From Desulfuromonadales bacterium (GTDB lineage: Bacteria > Desulfobacterota > Desulfuromonadia > Desulfuromonadales > BM103), in the NCBI GenBank assembly GCA_030614505.1, contig JAUWTX010000136.1, positions 1-6,144 of the forward strand: a stretch of DNA of 6,144 nt, read 5' to 3'. The notes beneath the pieces were generated by a model, which saw nothing but the letters and a program-made list of their open reading frames with translations, was not told the origin of the DNA and did no database searches. The stretch's first letter is position 1; each line of letters opens with the position of its first letter. Positions 5,607 to 6,144 of the stretch are shown here, in pieces. A program made the position numbers and the translations under genes.

Positions 5607-6144
5607 ATGAATAATAAAGCTTTCTATCTGGAAACTTTCGGCTGTCAGATGAACGTTGTCGACTCGGAAAGAATCATTGATCTGCTAGGCGGTATCGGCT
5701 ATCACCAAGTCGAAGAACCGGATCACGCCGGCCTGATTCTTCTCAATACCTGCGCCGTGCGTGACAAGGCTGTGCGCAAGGCTTATGGTCATCTGGGACG
5801 TTTCAAGCCTCTTAAGGATCGCAATCCGACATTGATCCTTGGTATGGGCGGCTGTATCGCTCAGCAGGAGGGTAAGCGGCTCCTGGAAGAATTCCCTTAT
5901 CTGGATCTGGTCTTCGGTACTCATAATGTTCATCGTCTGCCCGAGCTGGTGCAGCAGGTGGCGGATAACCGTGTGCGCTGCGAGGAGACGGAGTTCCTCG
6001 ATCGTGAAACCCGCCTGCAGCTCTTTCCCTCCCGTACCGGCCAGGAGGCCTTCACCCGTTTTGTTACGGTCATGCAGGGTTGTGACAATTTCTGCAGCTA
6101 TTGCGTGGTCCCTTATGTTCGTGGCCGTGAGATCAGCCGTCCCA
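5607..6144 (+). CDS. miaB: tRNA-2-methylthio-N6-dimethylallyladenosine synthase MiaB, N-terminal part
   Basis: The frame runs from ATG 5607 to the window edge, giving 179 complete codons, under half of a usual MiaB of about 440 residues. The N-terminal methylthiotransferase domain shows YLETFGCQMN (7-16) with Cys13, LNTCAVRDKA (46-55) with Cys49, and MGGCIAQQEG (80-89) with Cys83; these three bind the auxiliary 4Fe-4S cluster. The radical SAM motif CDNFCSYC follows with Cys159, Cys163 and Cys166, then VVPYVRGREISRP, which is characteristic of MiaB rather than RimO or MtaB. The enzyme adds a methylthio group to i6A37 of tRNAs reading UNN codons. The start fits the family N-terminus; a weak GGA lies nine bases upstream. 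The TRAM domain is beyond the window. Confidence 0.96.
   Translation, partial: MNNKAFYLETFGCQMNVVDSERIIDLLGGIGYHQVEEPDHAGLILLNTCAVRDKAVRKAYGHLGRFKPLKDRNPTLILGMGGCIAQQEGKRLLEEFPYLDLVFGTHNVHRLPELVQQVADNRVRCEETEFLDRETRLQLFPSRTGQEAFTRFVTVMQGCDNFCSYCVVPYVRGREISRP

Noticed and set aside
5685..5933. 82-codon - strand open frame
   Set aside because: It is antisense to miaB, whose cysteine motifs are clearly conserved in the + frame.

Overview
The window comes from a bacterial chromosome of moderate GC content. It holds six protein genes: two run off the ends (a GGDEF gene at the left, miaB at the right) and four are complete. The gene set (membrane-linked GGDEF protein, stand-alone AMMECR1-domain protein, BipA/TypA, an M48-like TPR lipoprotein, MiaB) and the protein style suggest a Gram-negative, anaerobic deltaproteobacterial lineage such as the Desulfuromonadales (Geobacter/Pelobacter/Desulfuromonas relatives). 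That placement is inference from family resemblance, not a search result.

Layout. Positions 1-821 (+) carry the C-terminal part of a membrane-anchored GGDEF protein. It converges on an AMMECR1-domain gene (911-1468, -), and a perfect, A/T-flanked hairpin at 849-890 separates the two as a bidirectional terminator. A 319-base gene-free stretch (1469-1787) then holds an unusual repeat structure: a 167-base imperfect palindrome whose terminal motif occurs a third time against the stop codon of the next gene. That next gene is bipA/typA (1788-3599, -), a full-length ribosome-associated GTPase. A 207-base divergent promoter region (3600-3806) follows. To its right a two-gene operon runs on the + strand: a lipoprotein with a decayed M48 peptidase domain plus TPR repeats (3807-4904), overlapping by ATGA a two-helix membrane protein with a bacterial PH-like domain (4901-5461). 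After a 145-base gap, miaB begins at 5607 and leaves the window at 6144 with both of its cysteine motif sets visible.

Functional reading. BipA and MiaB both concern translation (ribosome assembly/stress, and tRNA 2-methylthiolation). The lipoprotein/PH pair looks like an envelope module and is probably co-translated. The GGDEF protein is a nucleotide second-messenger enzyme or a degenerate relative.

Most notable points: (1) the GGDEF domain has Ser at the position that in PleD is the guanine-contacting Asp344, the substitution associated with Hypr (cGAMP-making) GGDEF enzymes, together with GGDDF and a changed I-site; (2) the palindromic repeat family at 1502-1789, which could be a MITE-like element or a structured RNA; (3) the lipoprotein's M48 domain, in which HExxH has become HAVQL, a likely pseudopeptidase. 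No CRISPR array, tRNA, rRNA, intact insertion sequence or phage gene was seen.
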